From the IMG/VR virus record IMGVR_UViG_3300032278_004255, positions 1-51,200 of that record: a stretch of 51,200 nucleotides of DNA. The stretch is one strand, 5' to 3'. The DNA comes from a virus. A program made the translations under genes and the position numbers. Below, one piece after another: positions 29,295-37,910 of this stretch (positions are counted from its first letter, which is position 1; the number at the start of each line of letters is the position of its first letter). Under the pieces are notes generated by a model. The model saw only the letters and a list, made by a program, of their open reading frames with translations, was not told the origin of the DNA and searched no databases.

Positions 29295-30947
29295 ATGGAC
29301 CCCACCGCCCGCGCCGAGATCCAGCAGCTCGAGGCGCTGGAGGCGGACATCGCGAGGGGGGTCGAGTCCATCTCGGCCCAGCCGCCACGAGTCTCGGTCT
29401 CGGCCCTCGCGCCCTGGACTCCGGCTTGGCACGACGGGGAGAAGTTCTTCGGGGGCTTCGGTCCGACGCAGCTTCTGACCGCGGACTACTGGACGCTGCG
29501 CGCGAGGAGCGCCCAGCTCTTCAGGACCAACCTCTACGCGCGCGGGATCATCCGCCGCTTCATCACGAACGTGATCAACACCGGCCTCCACCTCGAGGCG
29601 GTGCCGGACGAGTCGATCCTCGGAGTCGAGGAGGACGCGCTCTCCGACTGGTCCGAGCTCACGGAGAACCGCTTCGCGATCTGGGAGAAGGCCCGGCACT
29701 GCGATCAGCGAGAGCTGCTCTCCTTCGGCAAGCTCCAAGCCGCGGCGTACCGAGAGGCCCTCGTCGCCGGCGACGTGCTGGCCGTCCTCCGGCAGGACCG
29801 TCGCACCGGGCTGCCCAGGGTGCAGCTGATTCCGGGCAGCGCGGTGCAGAGCCCGCTCGAGTCGCCCCGCCGAGGCAACAGGATCGAGCACGGCGTCGAG
29901 CTCGACGCCTCCGACCGGCAGGTCGCCTACTGGGTCACCCAGCGGGACGGGACGTCGAAGCGACTCCCGGCCTGGGGCGAGAAGTCCGGCCGGCGCATCG
30001 CATGGCTGGTCTACGCCGTGGACAAGCGCCTTGACGACGTTCGAGGGGAGCCGCTGCTGTCGCTCGTCCTGCAGTCGCTCAAGGAGATCGACCGGTACCG
30101 CGACAGCGTCCAGCGCAAGGCCGTCATCAACTCGATGCTGGCCATGTTCATCAAGAAGTCCTCGGACAAGCCCGGGACGATGCCCATGGCCGGCGGAGCC
30201 ATCCGACGAGCCAGCGTGCTGGCGCACGACGCGGCCACGGGAGAGACGCGCAGCTTCAACAGCGCCGACCAGATCCCCGGATTCGTCATCGACGAGCTCC
30301 AGGAGGGCGAGGAACCGAAGTCGTTCGGGTCGCAGGGCACCGACGAGAAGTTCGGCGACTTCGAGGAAGCCATCGTGCAGGGCGTCGCGTGGGCGCTCGA
30401 GGCACCGCCCGAGATCCTCCGCCTCGCGTTCTCGAACAACTACTCGGCGAGCCAGGCCGCGATCAACGAGTTCAAGATGTTCCTCAACCGAGTCCGAACG
30501 GACTTCGGCGAGGACTTCTGCGCACCCGTGTACGAGGAGTGGCTGCTCTCCGAGGCGCTCGCCGGACGCGTCGACGCGCCAGGCCTCATCGAGGCGCGCC
30601 GCGACCCCGCCCAGTTCGACACGTACGGCGCGTGGATCGCGTCGGAGTGGGCGGGCCAGATCAAGCCCGCCGTCGACCTGTCCAAGCTGGTGCGCGGCTA
30701 CAAGGAGCTGCTCGGCGACGGGCTGATCACGAGGGACCGGGCCAGCCGCGAACTCACAGGGATGAAGTTCTCGAAGGTCGCCAAGCGGCTCCGCATCGAG
30801 AACGAGCAGCTGATCACCGCGCTCGCGCCCCTGGCTCCGCTGCTCAGCAACCCAGAGCCGGTCAACGCGCCCGAGCTCGACCCCACCGATGACGAGCCTG
30901 CGGCTGTGGTGCGGCTCCCAGGCGTCGCCGGGACGAGGAATTCATGA
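29295..30947 (+). CDS. portal protein, lambda family
   Basis: A 550-residue portal protein forming the DNA channel vertex. Family segments: RTNLYARGIIRRFITNVINT near residue 80, VAGDVLAVLRQDRRTGLPRV, SLVLQSLKEIDRYRDSVQRK, AVINSMLAMFIKK, and APPEILRLAFSNNYSASQAA, then INEFKMFLNRVR. The length is normal for lambda gpB-like portals. ATG 29295 three bases after the previous gene; it overlaps the protease gene by four bases. Confidence 0.92.
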   Translation: MDPTARAEIQQLEALEADIARGVESISAQPPRVSVSALAPWTPAWHDGEKFFGGFGPTQLLTADYWTLRARSAQLFRTNLYARGIIRRFITNVINTGLHLEAVPDESILGVEEDALSDWSELTENRFAIWEKARHCDQRELLSFGKLQAAAYREALVAGDVLAVLRQDRRTGLPRVQLIPGSAVQSPLESPRRGNRIEHGVELDASDRQVAYWVTQRDGTSKRLPAWGEKSGRRIAWLVYAVDKRLDDVRGEPLLSLVLQSLKEIDRYRDSVQRKAVINSMLAMFIKKSSDKPGTMPMAGGAIRRASVLAHDAATGETRSFNSADQIPGFVIDELQEGEEPKSFGSQGTDEKFGDFEEAIVQGVAWALEAPPEILRLAFSNNYSASQAAINEFKMFLNRVRTDFGEDFCAPVYEEWLLSEALAGRVDAPGLIEARRDPAQFDTYGAWIASEWAGQIKPAVDLSKLVRGYKELLGDGLITRDRASRELTGMKFSKVAKRLRIENEQLITALAPLAPLLSNPEPVNAPELDPTDDEPAAVVRLPGVAGTRNS

Positions 30948-32095
30948 CCCAACCCAAGCAGATCTTCGCGGTTCGCGGCGAAGGAACCGACACCCTCGAG
31001 CTCGACGTCTACGACGTCGTGGGTGGCTCATGGTGGAGCGACGGCGTCACCGCCAAGGGCGTTCGTAGCGCGCTGAAGAGCAACGCCAACGCGAAGACGA
31101 TCAAGCTGCGCGTGAACTCCCGCGGCGGCGACGTCTTCGAGGGCACCGCGATCTACAACCTCCTCCGCGACCACCCGGCCAACGTGGTGGCCGACGTCGA
31201 CGCGCTCGCGGCGAGCATCGCCTCCGTGATCCTCATGGCGGCCGACGAGATTCGCATCGCGCCGGGCGCGATGGTGATGATCCACAACCCCTGGGCAATC
31301 AGCCTCGGGGAGGCCGACGACCTCCGTTCGACGGCGGACCTTCTCGACAAGGTGCGTGGCCAGATGGCCGACATCTACGCCGCCCGCACCGGGCTCGCCC
31401 ACGAGCGTCTGCTCGAGATGATGGCGGCCGAGACCTGGATGACGCCGGAGGAGGCGAAGGCGAACGGCTTCGCGGACGTGATCAAGAGCGCGTCCCAGGG
31501 AGCGACGAAGGCGCGCGCCCTCGCGGCGCTCGACCTCTCCGGCCTCACCGTTCCGCGGGACTTCAACGCGGCCGTAGAGCGGGCGCGCGCGGAGCTCGCC
31601 ACCCCGCCCAACGAGACCACGCGCGCGGCAACCCCGCCGCCGCCCGACGACGCGCCCGCCGGTGGCGAGCGCCCGAACCGACGCGAAGGCCCCTCGGCGC
31701 CTTCCGAGCCGAGACAGGAGAAGAATTCCATGGAGAAGCTGGACCTCAGGACGCTCCGTTCTCAGCACCCCGACCTCTTCGAGGCGGCCGTGCAGGAGGG
31801 CGTGAAGGAAGAGCGCGACCGCGTCTGCGCCCACCTCACGATGGGCGAGCAGTCGGGCGACCTCAAGACCGCCTTCGGCGCCATCCGGGCGGGCGACGGC
31901 ATGACCCAGACGCTCACCGCCACCTACCTGGCGGCGGGCATGAACCGGGCCGAGCAGACCGCGCGGCAGACCGAGACCGACCAGGCCGGCGACGCGGTGG
32001 CCGGGGCCGAGCCGGCCCCGGAGGAGCAGCCCGACCTCGGCGCCCAGGTGATCGACATCATCGAGGCGCGCCGCGGCAAGAAGGCGGAGGGCTGA
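30944..32095 (+). CDS. ClpP-like head maturation protease with C-terminal scaffold
   Basis: A 383-residue protein. Residues 1-185 are a ClpP-type serine protease: RVNSRGGDVFEGTAIYNLL, nucleophile Ser91 (ALAASIAS), His114 (MIHNPW) and a probable third acidic residue at Glu163 (ETWMTPEEA). A low-complexity Pro/Ala linker (about 215-258) leads to a scaffold-like domain (LDLRTLRSQHPDLFEAAVQE). As with lambda C and Nu3, the same reading frame probably yields both full-length protease and separate scaffold. Protease processing shapes the procapsid. Confidence 0.88.
   Translation: MTQPKQIFAVRGEGTDTLELDVYDVVGGSWWSDGVTAKGVRSALKSNANAKTIKLRVNSRGGDVFEGTAIYNLLRDHPANVVADVDALAASIASVILMAADEIRIAPGAMVMIHNPWAISLGEADDLRSTADLLDKVRGQMADIYAARTGLAHERLLEMMAAETWMTPEEAKANGFADVIKSASQGATKARALAALDLSGLTVPRDFNAAVERARAELATPPNETTRAATPPPPDDAPAGGERPNRREGPSAPSEPRQEKNSMEKLDLRTLRSQHPDLFEAAVQEGVKEERDRVCAHLTMGEQSGDLKTAFGAIRAGDGMTQTLTATYLAAGMNRAEQTARQTETDQAGDAVAGAEPAPEEQPDLGAQVIDIIEARRGKKAEG
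31716..31720 (+). promoter_or_regulatory. internal ribosome-binding site for the nested scaffold
   Basis: AGGAG nine bases before the in-frame ATG at 31730, within the linker between the protease and scaffold parts. It is a better site than that of most of the coupled genes nearby. Confidence 0.65.
31730..32095 (+). CDS. nested scaffold protein (Nu3-like), in-frame internal start
   Basis: An internal ATG at 31730 is preceded by AGGAG (31716-31720) at a spacing of nine bases, inside the protease gene and in frame. It would give a 121-residue helical scaffold (MEKLDLRTLRSQHPD onward) for capsid assembly, like lambda Nu3 inside C. The protein has KEERDRVCAHLTMGEQSGDL and a Glu/Ala/Pro-rich C-terminus. 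Shared frame and stop with the protease. Confidence 0.7.
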   Translation: MEKLDLRTLRSQHPDLFEAAVQEGVKEERDRVCAHLTMGEQSGDLKTAFGAIRAGDGMTQTLTATYLAAGMNRAEQTARQTETDQAGDAVAGAEPAPEEQPDLGAQVIDIIEARRGKKAEG

Positions 32096-32098
32096 GCC

Positions 32099-32497
32099 GT
32101 GCCCAACATGACGATCACGAACCTCGACAACGGCACGGTCCTCATCGGCGAGGGCGAGTTCAGCGACGAGCTGCTCACCTTCGGCGGGGCCGACACCATC
32201 GCGGAGGGCACCATCCTGGCGCGCGACAGCGGCACCGGGAAGATGGTCCCCTTCGACCCGGACGACGCCGGCGGCGTCGACCACGAGGTCGCCAAGGCGG
32301 TCCTGACCTACCCGGTCACGGCGACCGGCGCCGGCGACGTGGCCATCCGGGCTCTCATCTTCGGGCGCGTCAACGCGGACCGGCTCGTCGTCGACGACGG
32401 CGCGACCGTGACGGCGGCCATCAAGGACCAGCTGCGAGGCTACGGCATCACCCCGGTGAGCGTCAGCCAGCTCTCGCAGCTGGACACCCAGGACTGA
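32099..32497 (+). CDS. capsid decoration protein (gpD-like)
   Basis: A 132-residue protein with the lambda gpD fold pattern: LLTFGGADTIAEGTILARDS, KAVLTYPVTATGAGDVAIRA and RLVVDDGATVTAAIKDQLRG, ending YGITPV. Trimeric gpD stabilises the expanded head. It lies between scaffold and major capsid genes as in lambda. GTG 32099 after GGAGGG; an ATG three codons later is possible. Confidence 0.85.
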   Translation: MPNMTITNLDNGTVLIGEGEFSDELLTFGGADTIAEGTILARDSGTGKMVPFDPDDAGGVDHEVAKAVLTYPVTATGAGDVAIRALIFGRVNADRLVVDDGATVTAAIKDQLRGYGITPVSVSQLSQLDTQD

Positions 32498-32508
32498 AAG
32501 GGACCGCC

Positions 32509-33585
32509 ATGAGCGACGCAACGACGAAGCGGATGATCTCGGCGTACATGGACGACGCCGACGCGCCCATGTTCCTGTCGGGCTTCTTCCAGAGCCCGCC
32601 GCGGAACTTCCACACCACCGAGATGGTGGAGATCGACATCGAGCGGGACGACCCCGAGGTGGCGATCGTGGTCACCGACCTGAAGGCCGGCGGCCGGAAG
32701 AACGAGATCGGCCAGTACACCAACAAGGGCTTCACCCCGCCGATCTTCAAGGAGGAGGGCGTCATCACGGCGTTCAACCTCATGAAGCGTCGTCCCGGGC
32801 AGAACCCCTTCCAGGACCCGAACTTCCTCGCGAACGCGACGGAGGAGGCGTTCCGCCTCTTCCGGAAGCTCGAGAAGAAGATCCGGCGCGCCATCGAGCT
32901 CCAGGCCTCGCAGGTCCTCCAGACCGGCGTCCTCACCCTCATCAACGAGGACGGGGTCGCCGCCTACACCCTCGACTTCCAGCCGAAGTCGACGCACTTC
33001 CCGGCGGCCGCGGCCACCTGGGCCGGCGCGAGCGACAAGCTCCTCGACCTGGAGAACCTCGCCGACGTCATCCGGCGCGACGGCAAGTCCCAGCCGCGCC
33101 GGCTGGTCTTCGGGCAGACGGCGCTCCGTCGCTTCCTGGCGGACAGCGCGGTGCAGGCCCGCCTCGACTCTCGCAACATGACGGTCGGCTCCATCGCCCC
33201 CGAGACGCGGGGGCAGGGAGCGACCTTCCAGGGATGGGTCTGGATCGGTCACTACCGGTTCGAGATGTGGACCTACGACGGGTTCTACAAGCACCCCCAG
33301 ACCGGCGTCCTCACCCCCTACGTCGGGACCGACAACGTCATCATGCTGTCGGAGGGCAGTCGCCTCGACCTGACCTACGGCGCCATCCCGATGATCCGCG
33401 GCCCCGAGACCCGCGCGCTGCCCTTCCTCCCCCCGCGGATGAGCGACGGCGGCCTCGGCCTCGACCTCACCACCAACAGCTGGTTCTCGCCCGACGGCGA
33501 GACGCTGAACGTCTCCGCGGGCACGCGCCCCCTCACCATCCCCACGGCGATCGACACCTTCGGGTGCCTCGACACCACCACCTGA
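32509..33585 (+). CDS. major capsid protein E family
   Basis: A 358-residue lambda gpE-type capsid protein (HK97 fold). Typical segments: FFQSPPRNFHTTEMVEIDIE, NEIGQYTNKGFTPPIFKEEG, RRPGQNPF, ELQASQVLQTGVLTLINEDG, and RTLPFLPPRM-like near the end (ALPFLPPRMSDG), then SCFSPDGE-type (NSWFSPDGETL). GAAAGGGA ribosome site before ATG 32509. Forms the icosahedral shell with gpD. Confidence 0.93.
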   Translation: MSDATTKRMISAYMDDADAPMFLSGFFQSPPRNFHTTEMVEIDIERDDPEVAIVVTDLKAGGRKNEIGQYTNKGFTPPIFKEEGVITAFNLMKRRPGQNPFQDPNFLANATEEAFRLFRKLEKKIRRAIELQASQVLQTGVLTLINEDGVAAYTLDFQPKSTHFPAAAATWAGASDKLLDLENLADVIRRDGKSQPRRLVFGQTALRRFLADSAVQARLDSRNMTVGSIAPETRGQGATFQGWVWIGHYRFEMWTYDGFYKHPQTGVLTPYVGTDNVIMLSEGSRLDLTYGAIPMIRGPETRALPFLPPRMSDGGLGLDLTTNSWFSPDGETLNVSAGTRPLTIPTAIDTFGCLDTTT

Positions 33586-33599
33586 TCCAGGAGCGGCTC

Positions 33600-33950
33600 A
33601 TGGCGAAGAACAGCAACAGCAGCAAGGCGTCGGGCGGCGCCGCCGTCTCCGGCGGCGCGGTCCGCTCCAGCGACTCGAGCGAGCCGTCCGGCAAGGGCGA
33701 CGAGCCCAAGCCCAAGGCCCCGCCCGACGAGCGGCTGCCCGAGGAGCAGCCGCGCGAGGGCGCCAAGGCGAGCGCCGACGGGTCGGAGAACGGGAAGACC
33801 AAGGCCCCCTTCACCGTCGCCAAGGGCAAGTCCGTCAGCTCGCGCCGAGGCATCCTCGGACCGGGTGACGAGGTCAGCGCCCGAGACTTCGCCGCCGGCG
33901 CCGAGCGCCTCGACGAGCTCGTGGACGCCGGCGTTCTCGTCAAGGCGTGA
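33600..33950 (+). CDS. FI-like protein, probable head-completion factor
   Basis: A 116-residue protein. Residues 1-70 are low-complexity (Lys, Ser, Gly, Pro, Glu) and probably disordered. Residues 75-116 form a small domain (KSVSSRRGILGPGDEVSARD, then FAAGAERLDELVDAGVLVKA). Its position immediately after the capsid gene is that of lambda FI or of short head-completion proteins; the C-terminal motif is common in such proteins. GGAG before ATG 33600. Confidence 0.58.
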   Translation: MAKNSNSSKASGGAAVSGGAVRSSDSSEPSGKGDEPKPKAPPDERLPEEQPREGAKASADGSENGKTKAPFTVAKGKSVSSRRGILGPGDEVSARDFAAGAERLDELVDAGVLVKA

Positions 33951-34336
33951 GCCTGCGCGACCAGGCCGCCGCCGACGCGCTCTCGTTCCTCGAGGACGAC
34001 GTCGGCGGCTTCGGCTGCGACATCATCATCACCACGCCCGACGGCGTCGAGCTCGAGCTGAAAGGCTACGCGGCCGACATCGGGCACACGATCGACCCGG
34101 AGACGAGTCAGGCGGTCAGCGGCCGCCGAGCGTCGGTCGCTCTCCCGATCGCGCGCTTCACCGCTGCCGGCGTCGACCTCCCTCGGCACGTCGCCGATCG
34201 CGGCTCGCGCCCATGGGTGGTCCAGGTCGCCGACATCGAAGGGCAGTCGCACACCTACGCGGTGGCCGAAGCGATGCCAGACCGCGCCATCGGCGTCGTG
34301 ACCTGCCTGCTCGAGGCGTACCGCCCGACTCCGTGA
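33947..34336 (+). CDS. head-tail joining protein (FII-like)
   Basis: A 129-residue beta-rich protein (CDIIITTPDGVELELKGYAA, RRASVALPIARFTAAGVDLP, WVVQVADIEGQSHTYAVAEA). The position after FI-like and before the tail genes corresponds to lambda FII, which connects head and tail. GTG 33947 overlaps the previous stop (GTGA). Confidence 0.68.
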   Translation: MSLRDQAAADALSFLEDDVGGFGCDIIITTPDGVELELKGYAADIGHTIDPETSQAVSGRRASVALPIARFTAAGVDLPRHVADRGSRPWVVQVADIEGQSHTYAVAEAMPDRAIGVVTCLLEAYRPTP

Positions 34337-34342
34337 GGCCAG

Positions 34343-35020
34343 ATGCCCGCCAGACTCACCGACCTGATCGACAAGCGGGACACCTTCGAGGTCCTGCGGG
34401 ATGAGGTCGCGGCGATCCTCGCAGTCGAGATCGCCGAACAGAAGGCCCTCGCGGCCGCGGCCGCGCGCGACCCCGACGAGTGGGACCTCAACGTCTTCGT
34501 CGAGCGCGCTCACCCCTGGGCCGAGTTCATCGACTCGCCGGCGACGGCACCCCCGATCGTCAACGTCTCCTACGACAATCAGAACTTCGACCGCGGCGCA
34601 TCCAATGCCGTCGAGCGGCAGAAGGCCACCGCGGTCTATCACCTCGACTGCTACGGCTACGGGATCGCGAGTTCCGACGGGGCCGGCGGGCACGTCCCGG
34701 GCGACCGCATGGCGGCCGAGGAAGCGCAGCGAGCGGTTCGACTGGTGCGCAACATCCTGATGTCCGGCGCCTACACCTACCTGGGGCTCCGCGGGACTGT
34801 CTGGAGACGGTGGGTGCAGTCCATCACGATGTTCCAGCCGCCCCTCGAGGAGCGAACCGTTCAGCAGGTCGTCGCGGCCCGCATCGCGCTCGAGGTCGAC
34901 TTCAACGAGCTCTCTCCGCAGGTCGCGGGCGACGAGCTCGACCTGGTCTCCGCCACCGTCACGCGGAGCGCCAACGGACAGATCCTGATCAACGCCGACT
35001 ACGAACTCGGCGGCTCCTGA
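34343..35020 (+). CDS. tail terminator-like protein
   Basis: A 225-residue protein located directly before the sheath gene, where contractile phages encode tail-completion or terminator proteins. Features: TFEVLRDEVAAILAVEIAEQ, a central part with PIVNVSYDNQNFDR, helix AEEAQRAVRLVRNILMSGAY, and strands ARIALEVDFNELSPQ. Assignment is from position and general pattern. GAGG site before ATG 34343. Confidence 0.6.
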   Translation: MPARLTDLIDKRDTFEVLRDEVAAILAVEIAEQKALAAAAARDPDEWDLNVFVERAHPWAEFIDSPATAPPIVNVSYDNQNFDRGASNAVERQKATAVYHLDCYGYGIASSDGAGGHVPGDRMAAEEAQRAVRLVRNILMSGAYTYLGLRGTVWRRWVQSITMFQPPLEERTVQQVVAARIALEVDFNELSPQVAGDELDLVSATVTRSANGQILINADYELGGS

Positions 35021-35029
35021 GGAGAAGAA

Positions 35030-36796
35030 ATGGGCGTAGACGCATCGGCCGTGGCCAGGGTGCTCGGCATCGAAACCAGCTTCGAGGATCGGCGCGCCGG
35101 CGGCGTGCTGTTCCTCCCGCAGCGCCTCGTCGTGATCGCCCAGGGGGCGAGCGACGCGGTCTACTCCTCGGCCAAGCGCCAGGTCACCGGCGCGCAGGAG
35201 GGTGGCAGCGTCTACGGCTACGGGAGCCCGATCCACCTGACGCTGCGTGAGCTCTTCCCGCTGAACAACGACGGCGTCGGCACCATCCCGGTGACCGTGA
35301 TCCCCCTCAGCGACCACGCGTCCGGGGTCGCGGCGGCGGGGGACATCACGCCGACCGGAAGCCAGACCAGGCAGGCGGCCTACCGGGTGAAGGTGAACAA
35401 CATCCTCTCCGAGGCGTTCGTGATCCCGGTCGGCGCCAGCGTCACCGCGATCTGCGCGGCGATCGGGCAGGCCGTCGCGGCCGTGCTCGAGATGCCCGTG
35501 GCCGTGAGCTACGCCTACGGCTCCATCACGGCGACGCCGGACGGCGGGAACACCGGCGACGGGACGGTGACCGGGCTGTCGGCGAGCGGCACCCCTGTGC
35601 CCGGCGACTACACCCTTGAGTGCACGGCCACGGCGGCAGACGGCGGGACCTTCCGCCTCCTCGGGCCCGACGGCGCCGAGGTCGCCTCGGGCCTGGCCCT
35701 CGCGGGTGGCACGCTCGCGGTGGACGAAGGCGGCCTCGCCTTCACGATCAACGACGGAGCCACCGACTTCGCCGAGGGCGACAGCTTCACCATCGCCGTG
35801 CCCGCCACCGCGGTGAACCTCACGGCGAAGTGGAAGGGCGCCAGCGGGAACGCGCTCTACGTCGAGCTCGAGGGCGAGGACTACGGCGTCACCTTCACGG
35901 TCACCCAGCCGACCGGCGGGCTGGTCAATCCCAGCGTGCAGCCGGCGCTCGATCTCATCGGCGACGTCTGGGAGACGATGGGGCTCAACGCCCTCGACAT
36001 CGCGGACACCACCGCCCTGGACGCGCTCCAGGCGTTCGGCGACGGCCGGTGGGGGGCGCTCGTCCGAAAGCCCATCGTGTTCTTCACGGGGGTCACGGAG
36101 GCCACCGTGGCGGCGGCCACCGCCGTCTCGGCGACTCGGCGTGACGACCGGGTCAACGCCCAGCTCGTCTCGCCGGGCTCGCGGGATCTCCCCTTCGTCG
36201 TGGCGGCGAGGCAGCTCGCGCGCATCGCGGCGGTCGCGAACAACAACCCGCCGACCGACTACGGCTCGCAGCGCGCCACCGGACTCACGCCCGGGGCGGA
36301 CTCGGTGCAGTGGGACTACGTCCAGCGCGACCAGGCCGTGAAGGCGGGGAGCTCCACCGTCGTGGTGAAGAGCGGCGTGGTGAACATCGGGGACGTGGTC
36401 ACGTTCTACCGGCCCGAGGGCGACCCGCTGCCGGCGTACCGGCACGTGGTCGACATCGTCAAGCTCCAGAACGTCATCTTCAACGTCGACCTGATCTTCA
36501 ACCGCGAGGAGTGGGACGGCGCGCCTCTGATCCCCGACGACCAGCCGACGGTGAACCCCAACGCTCGGAAGCCCCTCAGCGCGAAGGCGGCGGTCGGCGA
36601 CAAGCTCGATTCACTCGCGCTCAACGCGATCATCAGCGACGCGAAGACCGCGAAGAAGAACACCGTCGCGGTCATCGACCCCGGCAACCCGAGGCGGCTG
36701 AACGTGACCGTGCCGATCCAGCTCTCGGGCAACACCAACATCATCGACGTCGCGCTGAAGTTCGGCTTCTTCTTCGGCAGCGCGGCGGGCGCCTGA
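35030..36796 (+). CDS. tail sheath protein (Mu gpL-like) with inserted beta domain
   Basis: A 588-residue contractile sheath subunit. N-terminal part LFLPQRLVVIAQGASDAVYS, and SRLTLRE-like (HLTLRELFPLNNDGVGTIPV); C-terminal part DDRVNAQLVSPGSRDLPFVV, QRATGLTPGADSVQWDY, ARKPLSAKAAVGDKLDSLAL. Residues about 172-259 (GDGTVTGLSASGTPVPGDYT, FTINDGATDFAEGDSFTIAV) look like an inserted immunoglobulin-like or surface beta domain. Sheath contraction drives the tube through the host envelope. GGAG before ATG 35030. Confidence 0.88.
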   Translation: MGVDASAVARVLGIETSFEDRRAGGVLFLPQRLVVIAQGASDAVYSSAKRQVTGAQEGGSVYGYGSPIHLTLRELFPLNNDGVGTIPVTVIPLSDHASGVAAAGDITPTGSQTRQAAYRVKVNNILSEAFVIPVGASVTAICAAIGQAVAAVLEMPVAVSYAYGSITATPDGGNTGDGTVTGLSASGTPVPGDYTLECTATAADGGTFRLLGPDGAEVASGLALAGGTLAVDEGGLAFTINDGATDFAEGDSFTIAVPATAVNLTAKWKGASGNALYVELEGEDYGVTFTVTQPTGGLVNPSVQPALDLIGDVWETMGLNALDIADTTALDALQAFGDGRWGALVRKPIVFFTGVTEATVAAATAVSATRRDDRVNAQLVSPGSRDLPFVVAARQLARIAAVANNNPPTDYGSQRATGLTPGADSVQWDYVQRDQAVKAGSSTVVVKSGVVNIGDVVTFYRPEGDPLPAYRHVVDIVKLQNVIFNVDLIFNREEWDGAPLIPDDQPTVNPNARKPLSAKAAVGDKLDSLALNAIISDAKTAKKNTVAVIDPGNPRRLNVTVPIQLSGNTNIIDVALKFGFFFGSAAGA

Positions 36797-36809
36797 GGAG
36801 GGCTAGTCC

Positions 36810-37193
36810 ATGACGGCAGTAGGCGGATCGATCGAGTCGCTCGGAATCGACGGGCGCATCTTCCCGGTGGCCTCCGACGCGGAGGCGAACCGAAAGCTCG
36901 GCGGCTTCGAGAACGAGGTCCAGGCGAACGGGGACGGGACGGCGCGGATCATCAAGACGCGCGTCCCGTGGTCGCTGGACGGCGTGGTCGTCGAGGTGGA
37001 CGACGCGCGCGGCGACCAGGAGTTCCTCCAGGAGATCGCCGACGCACGCGACTTCGTGCCGATCTCCATCACCTTCGCGTCCGGGCTCACCTACTCGGGC
37101 CGCGGGACCATCACCGGTGAGATCCAGGCCAGCTCGCAGAACGCGACGGCCGGCATCTCGCTCAGTGGCCCAGCCTCGATGGAGCAGCAGTGA
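36810..37193 (+). CDS. tail tube protein (Mu gpM-like)
   Basis: A 127-residue tube protein (SLGIDGRIFPVASDAEANRK, GGFENEVQANGDGTARII, VEVDDARGDQEFLQEIADAR, FVPISITFASGLTYSGRGTI). It forms the inner tube under the sheath. GAGGAGGG before ATG 36810; overlaps the chaperone gene by four bases. Confidence 0.86.
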   Translation: MTAVGGSIESLGIDGRIFPVASDAEANRKLGGFENEVQANGDGTARIIKTRVPWSLDGVVVEVDDARGDQEFLQEIADARDFVPISITFASGLTYSGRGTITGEIQASSQNATAGISLSGPASMEQQ

Positions 37194-37645
37194 TCGGCGT
37201 CGCGGAGGGGGACGCCCTCGGCCTCGAGGAGGCGGAGGGTGAGACCGAAGAGCGAGTCGCGGACGAGGTCGCGGAGCACGAGTTCACGCGCTTCGTCGAG
37301 GCGATGGATCTCGACCTCGACCCGGAGCACATGAGCGAGGAGGACCGCGCGGGCTTCGAGCAGCAGAGGCGGTACTTCCTCGGCGCCGTGCAGGAGGGCC
37401 GGCTCACCGTCGACGAGCGTGGCCAGCCTGTGTTCCAGCCCTCGAGCGGCGGCGCGCTGAAGTTCCGCGAGCCGAACGGCGCCGCGCTCATGGAGATGGA
37501 CAAGGGCAAGCGCAACGAGAACCAGCGCAAGCTGCACCTGCTCATGGCGGCCATCACCAAGAGCCCGCCGGCACGGTTCGCGAAGATGCCGAAGCGCGAC
37601 CTGAAGGTCTGCACGGCGATCGTCATTTTTTTGATGCAGGGGTAG
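37190..37645 (+). CDS. tail assembly chaperone, short form
   Basis: A 151-residue chaperone that binds the tape measure during tail assembly. Helical; HEFTRFVEAMDLDLDPEHM, GRLTVDERGQPVFQPSSG, KGKRNENQRKLHLLMAAITK and KMPKRDLKVCTAIVIFLMQG. It ends just after a run of seven T (37626-37632) where ribosomes can slip to the -1 frame, giving the long form. GTG 37190 overlaps the tube gene stop. Confidence 0.8.
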   Translation: MIGVAEGDALGLEEAEGETEERVADEVAEHEFTRFVEAMDLDLDPEHMSEEDRAGFEQQRRYFLGAVQEGRLTVDERGQPVFQPSSGGALKFREPNGAALMEMDKGKRNENQRKLHLLMAAITKSPPARFAKMPKRDLKVCTAIVIFLMQG

Positions 37646-37908
37646 CCCGCACGCTCCTCGTCCGGCATGGCGAGGACGAGCGGCTACCCGCCGATCGAGA
37701 GACTGGTCGGGCAACGCATCGGATCTCGGTCGTCTACCGAGAGATGCTCCTGCAGGTCGCTCGCGACTACGCCGGCTTGCCCGACCCCCGCACGCTCACC
37801 CTGAGCGAGATCCGCTTCTTCTACGAGGCCCTCCGCCCCGAGCTCAAGAAGCACTCACGTCCCGGCGCGGGACCCAAGCCCCCGCGTCTCCCCTCACTCC
37901 GCAGGTAG
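37633..37908 (+). CDS. -1 frameshift extension of the tail assembly chaperone
   Basis: The -1 frame is open for 92 codons from the T-run to TAG at 37906-37908 and has no good start codon of its own (first ATG at about 37742). The slip site T-TTT-TTG (37627-37633) lets both tRNAs re-pair as TTT-TTT. The extension begins DAGVARTLLVRHGE and contains ISVVYREMLLQVARDYAGLP, LSEIRFFYEALRPELKKHS: the RFFYEALRPEL motif is typical of long-form (G-T-like) chaperones. Full product about 238 residues from 37190. Confidence 0.78.
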   Translation, partial: DAGVARTLLVRHGEDERLPADRETGRATHRISVVYREMLLQVARDYAGLPDPRTLTLSEIRFFYEALRPELKKHSRPGAGPKPPRLPSLRR

Positions 37909-37910
37909 CC

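Noticed and set aside
33533-36445. 970-codon open frame on the minus strand across capsid, joining and sheath genes
   Set aside because: Opposite to well-recognised structural genes, with low-complexity Arg/Val/Asp/Gly composition and no domain; an artefact of high G+C.
37626-37632. T-run as a rho-independent terminator
   Set aside because: No hairpin precedes it and it lies inside a coding frame at a position typical for tail-chaperone frameshifting.
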